Shown: in pieces, positions 1-8,948 of the stretch
How the letters are laid out: each line of letters opens with the position of its first letter
Position numbering within the stretch: position 1 is the stretch's first letter
Source: Terramyces sp. JEL0728
Taxonomy: Eukaryota > Chytridiomycota > Chytridiomycetes > Rhizophydiales > Terramycetaceae
Reading direction: 5' to 3'
DNA length: 34,137 nt
Assembly (NCBI GenBank): GCA_027603945.1
Contig: JADIIU010000133.1
Location: 1 to 34,137 of the forward strand
Notes under the pieces: generated by a model
The model's input: only the letters and a program-made list of their open reading frames with translations
The model's database searches: none
What the model was told of the DNA's origin: nothing
Made by a program: the position numbers and the translations under genes

Positions 1-235
1 AACAAATGAACTTACCACAACAGAACCTGCGACTACCTCAGAGCTGTCCTCCACAACTGAAGGAGTAACTACTACTGAAGTTACACTCACTGAAAGTACA
101 AGTACAGTGGAACTTACGACAACTGAAGGTGCTACAACAACTGAAAGTGCGACAACCATTGAAACCACAACTGAAGTAACAACAAATGAACTTACCTCAA
201 CAGAACCTGCGACTACCTCAGAGCTGTCCTCCACA
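1..235 (+). repeat. 55-bp direct repeat, two copies 180 bp apart, in mucin-like gene
   Basis: The stretch at 1-55 recurs at 181-235 with a single mismatch (a/t at the 17th base). Both copies encode the same Thr/Glu-rich segment (TNELT-TEPATTSELSS). The offset of 180 bp is a multiple of three, so gain or loss of a unit keeps the frame. This is typical of length-variable surface proteins. Confidence 0.85.
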
Positions 236-1631
236 GCCGTAGGTACAACGACCATTGAAACTACAACTGAAAGTGCAACTGCCATTGTATTGACTACAAC
301 CGAAGGTTTCACTACTATAAAAACAACCACCAAATCAACAGTTATATCAACTAGTGAACTTCCAACCTCAACTATAGGATTGACCACTACCGAACTTACA
401 TTGACTGAAACTACTTCCCTTGCTGTTGAAACATCTACAGGTAAACTATCCCATTAATCTAGGCACTGCAACTGTTTCTACTTCAACCTTGGAGGTTACA
501 ACAGGAATATCTTTGACAATTGAATCCACCAGCGCAGCTGTAGTTAGTACCACCGCTGAAACTTTATCTTCTGAAAGCACACAAGCTACTGCGGCAATTA
601 CTTCGACTGGAGCAATTACCTCGACTGCAATAATCGCGTCAAGCACTGTACATACTACTGCTGCTACAGGAACAACTGTTGGCATTGTTTCTACATCAAC
701 TGGAGCAATTACTTCGACTGCAATCATCGCGTCAAGCACTGTACATACTACTGCTGCTACAGGAACAACTGTTGGCATTGTTTCTACTTCGACTGGAATT
801 ACCTTAACTCAAGAAGGCACAACTACCCAGGCTACGATACCCACCATACAAACTACAGGAACAACTGTTGGTGTCGCATCTACAACTACAGGAATTCCCT
901 CAACTTCTCAAAGAATTACAACTACCGGCGTTATATCACCTACTGGGACTGTATCAGTCACCACAGCTGTTGTTGAAACTACAAGCACCATTACTGTAAG
1001 ATAAAATTGACTCTAGGGTATATCGTCAACCTTCAAAACCACAACCAAGACAAAAGCAAGCAAAACGACCACTAAAACAAAGCCTGCTGCAACAAAAACA
1101 ACTACCAAAATACATTCTATTACAACATCTAAAACTAATACAAAGTCTTTGAACCCCATTGGAGGACAATCTACTAGTTCTACCGCTCCAACTCCGACCG
1201 CTACTTCCAACTGCCCTGTATTCCCTGCTATTACTAATGGCCAAGATTGCAGTGCTTTTGCGGAAGGATACACTACTTGTTCAGGCGACTCTGGATCAAC
1301 CAACTCATCAATTGCAATTTGCGATCATAATGCCTTTGTCTTGATACAGTGTGCAGCTGGTACCTCTTGCAACACAAATTTCGGGTTTGCAATGTGTGGG
1401 TATCCTTGCCAGAACAATTCAGGATGTGGAACTGTTTACCCGGATTTAAGTGATGTTACTGGATGTACTTTTGGTAACTACGCTTGCTCTACCACTCAGA
1501 TAGCTGTCTGTCAATACACTGATGTATTTATGAGCACTGGGTATGCTATTCAAGATTGCGGACCTGAGCAGCACTGTGTAGAGCTGTCGGATGGGAGTGT
1601 CGGATGCCAACTCTGCAATAATTTTAGTTAA
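1..1631 (+). CDS. Ser/Thr-rich mucin-like surface protein with Cys-rich chitin-binding-like C-terminus (5' end outside window)
   Basis: The frame is open at the left edge, so the N-terminus is missing. Two tiny introns, 441-462 (22 nt) and 996-1016 (21 nt), join three exons. The first about 380 visible residues are almost only Thr, Ser, Glu, Ala, Ile and Val, partly in tandem repeats, as in heavily O-glycosylated stalks. A Lys/Thr-rich linker follows, then a C-terminal region of about 150 residues with regularly spaced Cys. That region seems to hold two related units: GYTTCSG...IAICDH...QCAAGTSC and NYACSTTQIAVCQY...DCGPEQHC. Both resemble the CBM19 chitin-binding pattern (C, C, then C-x-x-GT-x-C). 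I infer a secreted cell-wall or spore-wall protein. The CBM19 match is by eye; the mucin-like nature is certain from composition. Confidence 0.75.
609..794 (+). repeat. 93-bp tandem repeat, two copies, in mucin-like gene
   Basis: Two adjacent copies, 609-701 and 702-794, differ at only a few positions and encode the same 31-residue unit starting GAITSTAIIASSTVHTTAAT. A diverged partial third copy (ATGTTVG-like text) follows. Near-identity at the DNA level suggests a recent duplication or ongoing homogenisation. Confidence 0.9.
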
Positions 1632-1666
1632 CTTTTGAATAAATTGTTTATTTTTCGGACATCTAA

Positions 1667-2197
1667 ATGTACAAGACAAAAATAGAATCCAAACAGGCAG
1701 ATTTGAAAAAGACGGTTAAACCAAAGGAAAGGAAATCAGCCATCGCCTTGACAGATATTCTTGCACTGGAATCAATATTGTTTAGTCTCCAGTACATGAA
1801 TCTAAAGCAAAAGGTTGTAATAAACACAGATCTTTCAGAACTGAGGAGTTTGAAAGCAATAGAAAAAGAAAAGGAGAAATTGGAAGCTGAACTGGATTAT
1901 TTGAACAGATTGACGAATATTGATTTCAACTTGATGATGATGGTGGAAGATAATATGCGGAAATTTTCGCAACTAAAGGATTTTGTAGATTTACATTCAA
2001 AAATGGTCAGTGAAATGGAACTGGAAGAGTTTAAACAAAATCTAAAAGAACTGGAAATCAATGAGGACTGGAATGTAGCAATGATTGATAGTCTGAATAG
2101 TGCAGAGAATAATTCAGAACAACAAGAGTTTTATTCGAATGAAGCAGAAATCAAATTGAAATTACAGGAGCAAAATAATGAATTTATATTTAAATAA
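1667..2197 (+). CDS. hypothetical coiled-coil protein, 176 aa
   Basis: This single-exon gene starts 35 bp after the mucin gene stop. The N-terminus is Lys-rich. From about residue 60 the sequence is dominated by Leu, Glu and Lys in heptad-like spacing (for example AIEKEKEKLEAELDYLNRL), so an alpha-helical coiled coil is likely. No signal peptide, membrane segment or catalytic motif is visible and I do not recognise a family. Its stop lies 3 bp from the convergent Bud20 gene, so the 3' UTRs must overlap. Composition and length support a real gene; function is unknown. Confidence 0.7.
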   Translation: MYKTKIESKQADLKKTVKPKERKSAIALTDILALESILFSLQYMNLKQKVVINTDLSELRSLKAIEKEKEKLEAELDYLNRLTNIDFNLMMMVEDNMRKFSQLKDFVDLHSKMVSEMELEEFKQNLKELEINEDWNVAMIDSLNSAENNSEQQEFYSNEAEIKLKLQEQNNEFIFK

Positions 2198-2200
2198 ATC

Positions 2201-2548
2201 TTAGTTTCTTCCTGGCCCGTTATCTGTTTTTAAACCAGCAGCCAATTCAGCTTCTTTTTGTGTATATTTCGTTTCTGTTTTTAATACCTTTACTCTTTTC
2301 TTGTGCAGTTTCCCACTAATATGTGTCTGCAGCGCTTCATTTGTAATAAAATGTCTTGCGCAATGAATGCAGTAGAATTGACCTTGGCCCGGCAAATCTG
2401 GATTAACTGGTTGGTTAAGCAACTTTTGTGGGCTCTCTATGTCGTCAAATATCTCGTCCAAATCTCTGGTTTTTGCCTTTGTCTTTTTGCTTCTCTTGAC
2501 ATCTCTTATCCCATGATGCGACCTCTTTCTTCCTACTTTTGGTCCCAT
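2201..2548 (-). CDS. BUD20: Bud20/ZNF593-type zinc-finger ribosome-export factor
   Basis: The 115-residue protein has a basic N-terminus, then TRDLDEIFDDI, LLNQPVNPDLPGQGQ and one C2H2 finger, FYCIHCARHFITNEALQTH, ending in HKKRVK. This order matches yeast Bud20 and animal ZNF593, which bind late pre-60S particles and help nuclear export of the large ribosomal subunit. The basic start GPKVGRKRSHHG agrees with a nuclear role. I chose the ATG that gives the usual family N-terminus; another in-frame codon 16 residues upstream would add a Lys-rich tail. Identification is by motif recall. No intron was found. Confidence 0.88.
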   Translation of the reverse strand: MGPKVGRKRSHHGIRDVKRSKKTKAKTRDLDEIFDDIESPQKLLNQPVNPDLPGQGQFYCIHCARHFITNEALQTHISGKLHKKRVKVLKTETKYTQKEAELAAGLKTDNGPGRN

Positions 2549-2637
2549 TTGAAATTCAAACTTTTTATTTTTTTTTTGTTTAGTCGAGCCACACAAGGAC
2601 TGCGAATATCACTCTGAACCGTCCTTAGTGACTTTAT

Positions 2638-3005
2638 TCAAGTGATCTTCTCCCATTCCTCTTTCAGCACGCAATGGATTATCATTTTGAAGAATGAGGT
2701 GGTTTCACTTGGTATAGATTTAATGAGACTTGTAAGAGCAATGACAACAAATCTACCAGTGATTGCCCTGGGAATAGCTGAAATCCAGTTCACTTTTGCA
2801 CTAGGCCCGATAATCGCTATCAATGGCAATCTGCAGAGCCCCGCACTGTTTATTCAGCTACCATTGGGTTTATAGCCAGTATTTAAGCAGAATACCTAAT
2901 ATGACTAGCCAGAATTTCATATACGATCAATTTAATTCTATAAACGTATGGGATTGCTTTTGTAATCCTAAAGACTGGATACCCTTGAAATTGGCGACGT
3001 GTCAT
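2638..3005 (-). CDS. hypothetical protein, 105 aa, two exons (tentative)
   Basis: An ATG opens 110 nt (MTRRQFQGYPVFRITK...) and joins, after removal of 2846-2895, to a 208-nt exon rich in hydrophobic residues (RLPLIAIIGPSAKV, ITGRFVVIALTSLI) that ends LKEEWEKIT. The splice keeps phase, but the 50-nt intron is longer than is usual here. Both strands of the second exon are open, so strand choice is uncertain. The basic, aromatic N-terminus could be a mitochondrial presequence. No family recognised. Confidence 0.4.
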
Positions 3006-3075
3006 TCCCAATTTAGCAAAGGAAAAAAAGACATTGGTAAAAGAGCATAAATATTATTAAAAAGAAATCCAAAAT

Positions 3076-4081
3076 TCAGTAAGCTGTTTCTTGTTTGTCC
3101 ATCTTAATTGGTTCCTGGGGAGTCAGTGGCAATGTTGGTGATTTGTGGGTAATATTCATTGAAATGTCGGACGATGTCATTGCAGGACAGGATTTTGATG
3201 TTCGCAAATGTCTCTTCAATGCATCCTTTCTGGAAAAGGTTCGATTACAGCCAGCACAGTTGAAAATCATTGTGCGGTTATGGATTTGAGCATGTCTGGC
3301 AAGATCTATTATTAAACAAACCAATACCCTGCGACCTACAGAATTGGGCATGGCATTCAGCACATTGGTGGCTCTTATTTCTTGCTGGATTGTGAGTTTC
3401 TAGGTGGGATTTGAGATTGAAGGGTCTGGTAAACAACCGTCCGCAGCCTGGAATATGGCATTTAAACTGACCAGAATCATGCTTTTGTGGTACTGGTTCT
3501 AGACTGATGGAGGCAATCAAGAAGCCAGTTTTGATATCAGGTGTTTTGTCTTCTACGGAAAAATCCACACTGGTGGTTTGGCCAACTTTGATCATAGGCC
3601 CTCTAAGAGTAATCCATTTTCCAGCATGTTGGCCACCAGAACATGCTTTTAACGAGATTTCAGACATTTGATCTCTCAATGAATTCTAAATAAGTGATAA
3701 AATTACTGGTGAATTGCTGGCCCACATAAGCAGTTCCAAATTCGATGCTTTGGACTTTACCGTTGTTCTAAAAGTAACATTGTCTAATCCTGAAGCATGC
3801 GGATAAAGATAAATTTGATATAGTGGGATATACAAACCTTCTGGAACTGATGGTAATTCGCCGTAAACCTTTGATTAGCGAAATAAATACCTGTACAGAG
3901 CCGGCTTGCTGTATAGAAACAACTGGACTACAAATTAGCAATTACCGTACCTTGGGGAAATTTGGGGGTCGGTAATGATAATGGCAGAGCCGGGATTTAG
4001 CTCTGCAGCAAGTAGTCTTAAATCTGTTGTTAGTCGGATTTTACAGGTATGTTTCTGCATTTTGTTGCTTGTATCCAACAT
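3076..4081 (-). CDS. C2H2 zinc-finger protein with long novel N-terminal region
   Basis: Four short introns (3306-3327, 3686-3706, 3869-3890, 3928-3950) rebuild a protein of at least 305 residues. The C-terminal third has three C2H2 fingers: CHIPGCGRLFTRPFNLKSH, then CAECHAQFC-RSQDLARHAQIH, then CAGCNRTFSRKDALKRH. The middle finger has perfect C-x2-C-x12-H-x3-H spacing only once the 22-nt intron is removed, which validates the splice. The N-terminal about 200 residues (for example AAELNPGSAIIITDPQISP) match nothing I know. It is likely a sequence-specific transcription factor. The start is uncertain: the frame stays open upstream through a Cys-rich stretch (RVCCGAFHATYCGKVV) to about 4220 without an ATG, so a further 5' exon is possible. 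Confidence 0.75.
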
Positions 4082-4302
4082 TTGAGTGAAGAAAATACAT
4101 TGCGAAGACTCACTCACCACTTTGCCACAGTAAGTGGCGTGAAAAGCACCACAACAGACCCGCTCAATCCGCCAAGGAATAATGGGAACGGTGAATAGAC
4201 AAATATAACCGCATGGAAAAGGCTTTTACTCACCCTGTGATTGATGATACCCGACTGTTTATGAATCTTTCCACTTGCCTATAAATCTAAAATTTTAGCG
4301 TG

Positions 4303-4671
4303 ATGGAAATGATTGGTCACACTCCAGACAAAAAAAGGGGAACATTCTGAAATTGAACTTGCAAATTGGAAGGGAAATGCAGGGGAATATACTTTGGAAA
4401 CCGGTGGATATGGCTTTCCGTCCAATATTATACGCTTTTATAAAAAATCCCCATGGGCCCTGGTTGAATTCGATGGTATTCCGTTTGTGTGGGTCTTTTG
4501 GTTTTTGAACGGCCACCACAGAGCCAAGCTGAAATATGGTAAAAAATACAAACACCTAGTAGTAGCCTACCTATCCATAACGATCTATCTCGGATATGGT
4601 TAGGGTTCGTTCGATTAGGGGAGAGTTGCTTTTACAAGCACCATGTGTGTAGCAACTGCACACAAATGTAA
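4303..4671 (+). CDS. hypothetical small membrane-type protein, 108 aa, three exons
   Basis: A short first exon (ATGGAAATGATTG) joins across 4316-4337 (22 nt) to a long exon encoding ELANWKGNAGEYTLETGGYG and an aromatic stretch FVWVFWFL. A second possible intron, 4599-4618 (20 nt), leads to a short tail with C-x4-HH-x2-C-x2-C. Without that second splice the protein ends at 4603. Codon choice is gene-like, but the opposite strand is also open over 4295-4555, so strand carries some doubt. No family recognised. Confidence 0.5.
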
Positions 4672-4674
4672 ATC

Positions 4675-4818
4675 TCAATCAAATAGGTTTGGATAAAGGT
4701 TTCTATATCGAATCTTTCCTGCTGCAAGTGCTGGATGGATGATCTGTAAAGAAATGCGGCATTCTGATACTTGTAGCATGAACTGTGTAATGCAACAGAA
4801 TGCTGGAATTCTTAACAT
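4675..4818 (-). CDS. possible small ORF, 47 aa; rest of the 4672-5025 gap looks empty
   Basis: An ATG-to-stop ORF ends in AAGKIRYRNLYPNLFD, which has protein-like composition. Its stop falls 3 bp from the convergent stop at 4671. A 27-nt GT...AG segment inside it (good tttctttacag acceptor) could be an intron of length 3n, but it has no in-frame stop, unlike all other 3n introns here. The remaining 4819-5025 holds no ORF, and I found no tRNA or snRNA in it. Confidence 0.22.
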   Translation of the reverse strand: MLRIPAFCCITQFMLQVSECRISLQIIHPALAAGKIRYRNLYPNLFD

Positions 4819-5025
4819 GATTATTTCTAGATTCTTGATGAGCGAGATATCAGTGACCTTTCAGTGATTGATCGTGCTGACTGATGATGACTAATTGGCA
4901 ATGTAGCTGGGCCACTGCTTATGCCTGGTACTCTCAATCACTCAATATTGGTGAATCTTGTTGAAATCGCCAACCAATTCTGGAATAAAAAGTCGTCTAG
5001 TAAATAATACATGAAAACTTTATTA

Positions 5026-5525
5026 CTAAGCAGAAGGGGATGGAGCGGTTTTTGGCTTCCTTTTAGATTGCCAGTCGTTCACTGCACTCTTTATAGCATC
5101 CTCGGCAAGCACTAACATTAAGACAATTTCTTACTGGAACAGTGTAGTTTGACTGGCGGAAGTGACAATTCCTTGGCAATATCAACATTTGTAATTTTCA
5201 TTGCATCCCAGACTGTTAATCCTTTGATTTTCTCAGTTACAAGAGATGAAGATGCAATTGCACTCCCACATCCAAAAGTCTTGAATTTAACATCCTTGAT
5301 TTCGCCTGTCTCGTCATCGACTAAAATTTGTAATTTCATGACATCACCGCATGCTGGTGCTCTATTATTAGCCAACTAGTACCCTACGAGGCCAGTTCCT
5401 ACGTTAATATCTTTTTTGTTTAGCGACCCGACGTTACGAGGTTTTTCATAGTGATCTATAACTTTTTCATGGTATAGTCTGGCATTCGCTGGTATTCTGA
5501 GTCTCTTGGCTATTACTTTAAACAT
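5026..5525 (-). CDS. ISU1: mitochondrial iron-sulfur cluster assembly scaffold ISCU/Isu1
   Basis: Introns 5112-5134 (23 nt) and 5362-5382 (21 nt) rebuild a 151-residue protein. The three cluster-ligand cysteines are present: C52 in GAPACGD, C79 in [11 protein letters not shown] and C122 in LHCSMLAEDA. The Hsp70-binding motif LPPVK is intact at 115-119. The basic N-terminus ([17 protein letters not shown]) is a mitochondrial presequence. ISCU builds 2Fe-2S clusters with Nfs1, Isd11 and frataxin and hands them on through Ssq1-type Hsp70. The C-terminal [16 protein letters not shown] appears only after splicing, where an A plus TG creates the Met codon. AATAAA follows the stop. It is head-to-head with the PLC gene. 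Confidence 0.97.
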
Positions 5526-5907
5526 TTTGTTTTTCAGGTAAAGTGGAAAAATACAAGTTTTTATGGACCGAGCCAAGCCTACTCCGAAGAATCAAGCCGA
5601 GCTTTGATGAGGAATATCCAACCAATCAGCGACCTTGCATCGAGCAAATTGCTATCTCCAATATTGCAAATGCACGCGAATAGTGGCAAGCAATGTGGCC
5701 AACGAGGTATTCACGCACTGGCTTGACCTCAAGTTGGATTAGATCTTGTAGAGTCAAGTTGGATTAGATCTTGTTGGATCTTGTTTGATGGTTCAATTCG
5801 CAACCAGATACCAAACCCCAAGGACAATCCCACTTCACCGTATAAAACATTTGTCTGTTATCCCACTGGATGAACAATGATCAAAATTGTGACTTTGAAT
5901 CTGCAAA
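5526..5907. promoter_or_regulatory. divergent intergenic region between ISCU and PLC
   Basis: These 382 bp separate two start codons on opposite strands and should hold both promoters. There is no convincing ORF or RNA gene. A 20-bp direct repeat lies in the middle (separate entry). A TATA-like gtataaaac occurs near 5840, about 70 bp before the PLC start. Confidence 0.5.
5730..5774. repeat. 20-bp direct repeat, 25-bp period, in PLC/ISCU divergent promoter
   Basis: CAAGTTGGATTAGATCTTGT occurs at 5730-5749 and again, identical, at 5755-5774. A truncated third piece (TGGATCTTGT) follows at once. It sits about 135 bp upstream of the PLC start codon. It could be a transcription-factor site array or a recent slippage duplication. 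Confidence 0.85.
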
Positions 5908-8322
5908 ATGCAGACACAACCAACGCCAATAAAAAATACAAACAATCAGCTAGTAACAGGAACAGTCATGACCAAGTTAATGAAGCATGGCAGGGAACAG
6001 AGAATGTTAAAAGTTGAATTATACCCGCTGAATCTGCTGTTTGAGAGCAAAAAGAAAACATTCAATTCCAGTAATTGATATTGATCTAGTTTCATTTGAT
6101 AATATCATAGAGATCAGATTAGGACAGTATACGGAAAGGTTTGTTCAACAGGGAAAGTCCTCGGATGACGATTCGTCTTTCAGTATAATTTATTTGGAAA
6201 AGGGAAGATACAAGGCCCTTGATTTAATCGCACCTACACCTGAATTGTGTGCCGTATGGTATCCAGAGATTGATTTAGGGTCCAAGGATTAAATATGCTA
6301 CTTTCTAAAGACGCTTCAACAGTGCATGATTTGGTAGGATTACCAAAATGGCTTCAAGAAATGTGGAACAAAGTAGATGTGGGTTACCGAGGATCATTAA
6401 ATTTGGATGAAGTAACAGTGCTGATGAAAAAATTAAATATTCTGCTTACCAAAAACCAAATCAAATCTGCATTCAAAAACTCTAATATATCAAAGACCGA
6501 ATCAATCACGTTTGACGAATTTGAAAGACTATATCGAAACTTGAAATTTAGACCGGAAATTTCCAACCTATTTTCCCAAATATCTACCAATGGAATGACA
6601 ATAGCATTTGAGGAATTTAGAGAGTTTATTGTGAATGTGCAAAAGCAAGAATGGGAAGAGCAAAGAACTGAAGAGATTTACAAAAAGTTTGTGAATGCTA
6701 CTGGGAATATGGACTTTGATCATTTTACTTCATTTCTACTCTCTTCCAGGAATGCGGTATTCAAGAAGGATTACCGGGAACGACACCAGAATATGAATTA
6801 TCCTATATGTGATTATTATATTAATTCTTCGCACAATACTTACCTGCTTGGCGATCAATTTGCCAGCGAAAGCTCTGTAGAAGGTTTGTTTTGTTAATAC
6901 AGGATATATTAGGGCACTACTAAAAGGATGTAGGTGCCTGGAAATTGATTGCTGGGATGGGCCGAACGGACAGCCAGTAATATATCATGGGGGAACTCTT
7001 ACATCGAAACTCTCGTTTAAAGACGCGATAGAGACAATAATGAAATACGCATTTGTTGTTACAGATACCCCGTTGGTTTTATCTCTAGAGATTAGGTGTT
7101 CGTGGGAACAACAGAATGTAGTTGCCGAAATATTGGAAGCGAAATTGGGAGATTTTCTCGTTAAAACCACATCACACTCGCTCAATCCTGGTCAGCTATC
7201 TTCTGCTAATCTTGGTCAGCTGCCTTCTACTAATCCTGGTCAGCTGCCTTCTCCTAATCAGCTAAAAAACAAAATTTTAATCAAAGGCAAATGTTTATCG
7301 TTGCTTGGCGATGACATTTCAGATGATGACTTGAATAGTGAAGGCGGCTCTTCTCCAACTTCGCCAGCATCTATATATAGAAAGCTATCCTATTCAATGA
7401 CGATTACTACGACGCCTACTCAAGATATACCACCAGAAAAAGGTATTAGACGGTCCAAGTCTAAAGTTGCTGGAAGTACTTCAAAAGCGCTTACAAGTTT
7501 AATTGTATATCTGAGGGGAAAGCCTGCCAAACATATAGAATCCCTCACAAGTACTTTTCCATTCAACTGTAGATATATTGCTTAAATTCGATCAAGTATT
7601 TTCATTTACTGAAAATAAAGCGCTGGGGCTAATGCAGAAACAACCAGAGGAATATCTGAAATTAACTAGAAATAATGTGATACGAGTCTATCCATCTATT
7701 TTGCGGTTAACTTCTTCAAACTACGATCCGATACCCCATTGGCTCGTTGGAACTCAAATGGCAGCTCTTAATTTCCAGACCTTTGGTTCATTGTGGTTAA
7801 CAGTAGATACAGCAATGGAAATTAATCGCGCACTATTTGCCACTAATGGAGACTGTGGATATGTACTTAAGCCAGAGCGTTTAAGGTCTGTGAATTATCC
7901 AATATTGATTTCAAAGAAATTGACAGTAATAGTGCTATCAGCCCAACAGTTGGTTCGAAGCAAAGAAAAAGCGGCTTCCAGCACAAAATCAGCAGTGAGC
8001 ATAGAAATCATTGGCGATCCTAAAGATTCACAAAAGCAAAAAAGTCAAACCGTGAAATCTAACGGGTTTAACCCAATATTCAGCAAGGAATTTTCATTCA
8101 ATATTACCCACCATGATTTATGCTTTCTGCGCTTCAACGTGGAAGATGTTGACGGCTTGACAACTGACTCGTTTGGCAGTTTTATCATAGCTTTTTCTTG
8201 TTTGGAGTGTGGTAATACTTTTTAACGCAGGTTATCGTCACATTCCTCTCAATAACAAGCAGGGTGAACGAATCGGATTTTCCACCTTATTTGTAAAGAT
8301 CTCGATACTAGATGTAGAGTAG
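5908..8322 (+). CDS. PLC1: phosphoinositide-specific phospholipase C, PLC-delta-like
   Basis: Five tiny introns (6071-6089, 6259-6278, 6884-6902, 7551-7572, 8212-8230; 19-22 nt) rebuild 771 residues in the classic order PH, EF-hand-like, X box, linker, Y box, C2. The catalytic histidines are H296 (SSHNTYL) and H341 (YHGGTLTSK), 45 residues apart as in mammalian PLC-delta1. Calcium-binding Glu/Asp in LEIDCWDGP are kept. The Y box has RVYPS, SSNYDPIPHWLVGTQMAALN and GYVLKPERLR. The enzyme hydrolyses PIP2 to IP3 and diacylglycerol at the membrane. Oddities: the usual LENHC after the X box reads LEIRC, and the X-Y linker has NPGQLPS-like repeats. The PH start was chosen because it alone gives the TKLMKHGREQRMLKVE...LLFESKKK core and follows a stop. 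Confidence 0.96.
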
Positions 8323-8405
8323 TTTGTATAATAAATCAAATTGTTTATCGCCGAGCCATTGGAGCCCAAACCACGCCATGGAACTTGCACAAAAATTATA
8401 CAGCC

Positions 8406-8714
8406 ATGTCCAACGTAAAAATACCTCCTGCAGCATATGTTATACAGCCTACAGAGAAAGATACCCCGCAAATGAACACTGCTCCAGACACTCGGAAGCC
8501 GATCCAAACAAAACAGAAGGATTTGGGGTGCGATGTATGCACAGTCCCTTGCCAAGCATGCAGCGACTTTTTCACAAACAAAAAACAGACTAATGAAAAA
8601 GGATTAAGCGATGATGAACGACCACATTGCTGCTCTGGAGCATGCGGCAGTCCAACATCAGTAAATGGCTGTTCATGGTGCTTTGTGTTCGCCCTCTGTC
8701 CTTTATTTACATAA
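8406..8714 (+). CDS. hypothetical Cys-rich small protein, 102 aa
   Basis: The N-terminal half is Pro/Thr/Lys-rich (PPAAYVIQPTEKDTPQ). The C-terminal half is Cys-rich: GCDVCTVPCQACSDFF, HCCSGACGSPTSVNGC and a hydrophobic end CSWCFVFALCPLF. The pattern recalls small Cys-rich membrane-associated proteins (CYSTM or PLAC8-like), but I cannot place it. A second frame is open in parallel from an ATG at 8378 (MELAQKLYSHV...), so frame choice rests on composition. The stop is 8 bp from the convergent gene. Confidence 0.5.
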   Translation: MSNVKIPPAAYVIQPTEKDTPQMNTAPDTRKPIQTKQKDLGCDVCTVPCQACSDFFTNKKQTNEKGLSDDERPHCCSGACGSPTSVNGCSWCFVFALCPLFT

Positions 8715-8722
8715 TATATATT

Positions 8723-8869
8723 TTATTGCTTAAAGTACTTTTTGTATTCTGGGTCCAGAGCGTATACGGCTGAACCAAAACTTACCACAGCTGTAATTGG
8801 AAACCAGTACCAAGCTATTGAGAATCGCTTTGCTGGGCCATTAAGTGACGGAGGACGGACTATTTTCAT
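8723..8869 (-). CDS. small single-pass membrane protein, 48 aa
   Basis: It reads MKIVRPPSLNGPAKRF, then one hydrophobic helix (WYWFPITAVVSFGSAVYAL), then a charged tail DPEYKKYFKQ. Size and layout resemble small inner-mitochondrial-membrane subunits of respiratory or ATP-synthase complexes, but no specific family is recognised. An in-frame upstream codon would add 14 residues (VNQSLFEFHIGIK). It lies between two firm genes with its own upstream space. Confidence 0.5.
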   Translation of the reverse strand: MKIVRPPSLNGPAKRFSIAWYWFPITAVVSFGSAVYALDPEYKKYFKQ

Positions 8870-8948
8870 TTTAATACCAATGTGGAATTCGAATAAACTT
8901 TGATTTACCAAAAAAATTTCAAAGCAAATTACAGATTTATTAAATCAA

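Noticed and set aside
446..778. Minus-strand ORF opposite the mucin-like gene
   Set aside because: It is the complement of the Thr-rich repeats (low-complexity Val/Ala translation), and the plus strand continues into a Cys-rich domain.
2642..3050. Plus-strand ORFs opposite the tentative gene at 2638-3005
   Set aside because: They do not join by any short intron and give no domain; the minus-strand model keeps phase from an ATG. Doubt is kept in that entry.
4295..4555. Minus-strand 86-aa ORF opposite the small gene at 4303
   Set aside because: It lacks splices to a start or stop and has poorer codon choice than the plus strand, whose two short introns give a coherent protein.
4624..4657. 7-bp inverted repeat AGTTGCT/AGCAACT as a structured RNA
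   Set aside because: The stem is short with a 20-nt loop, and it falls in the last exon of the small gene; no tRNA or snRNA signature accompanies it.
4836..4890. Possible C/D-box snoRNA (TGATGA ... CTGA)
   Set aside because: C- and D-like words exist, but flanks cannot pair into a terminal stem and no guide could be justified.
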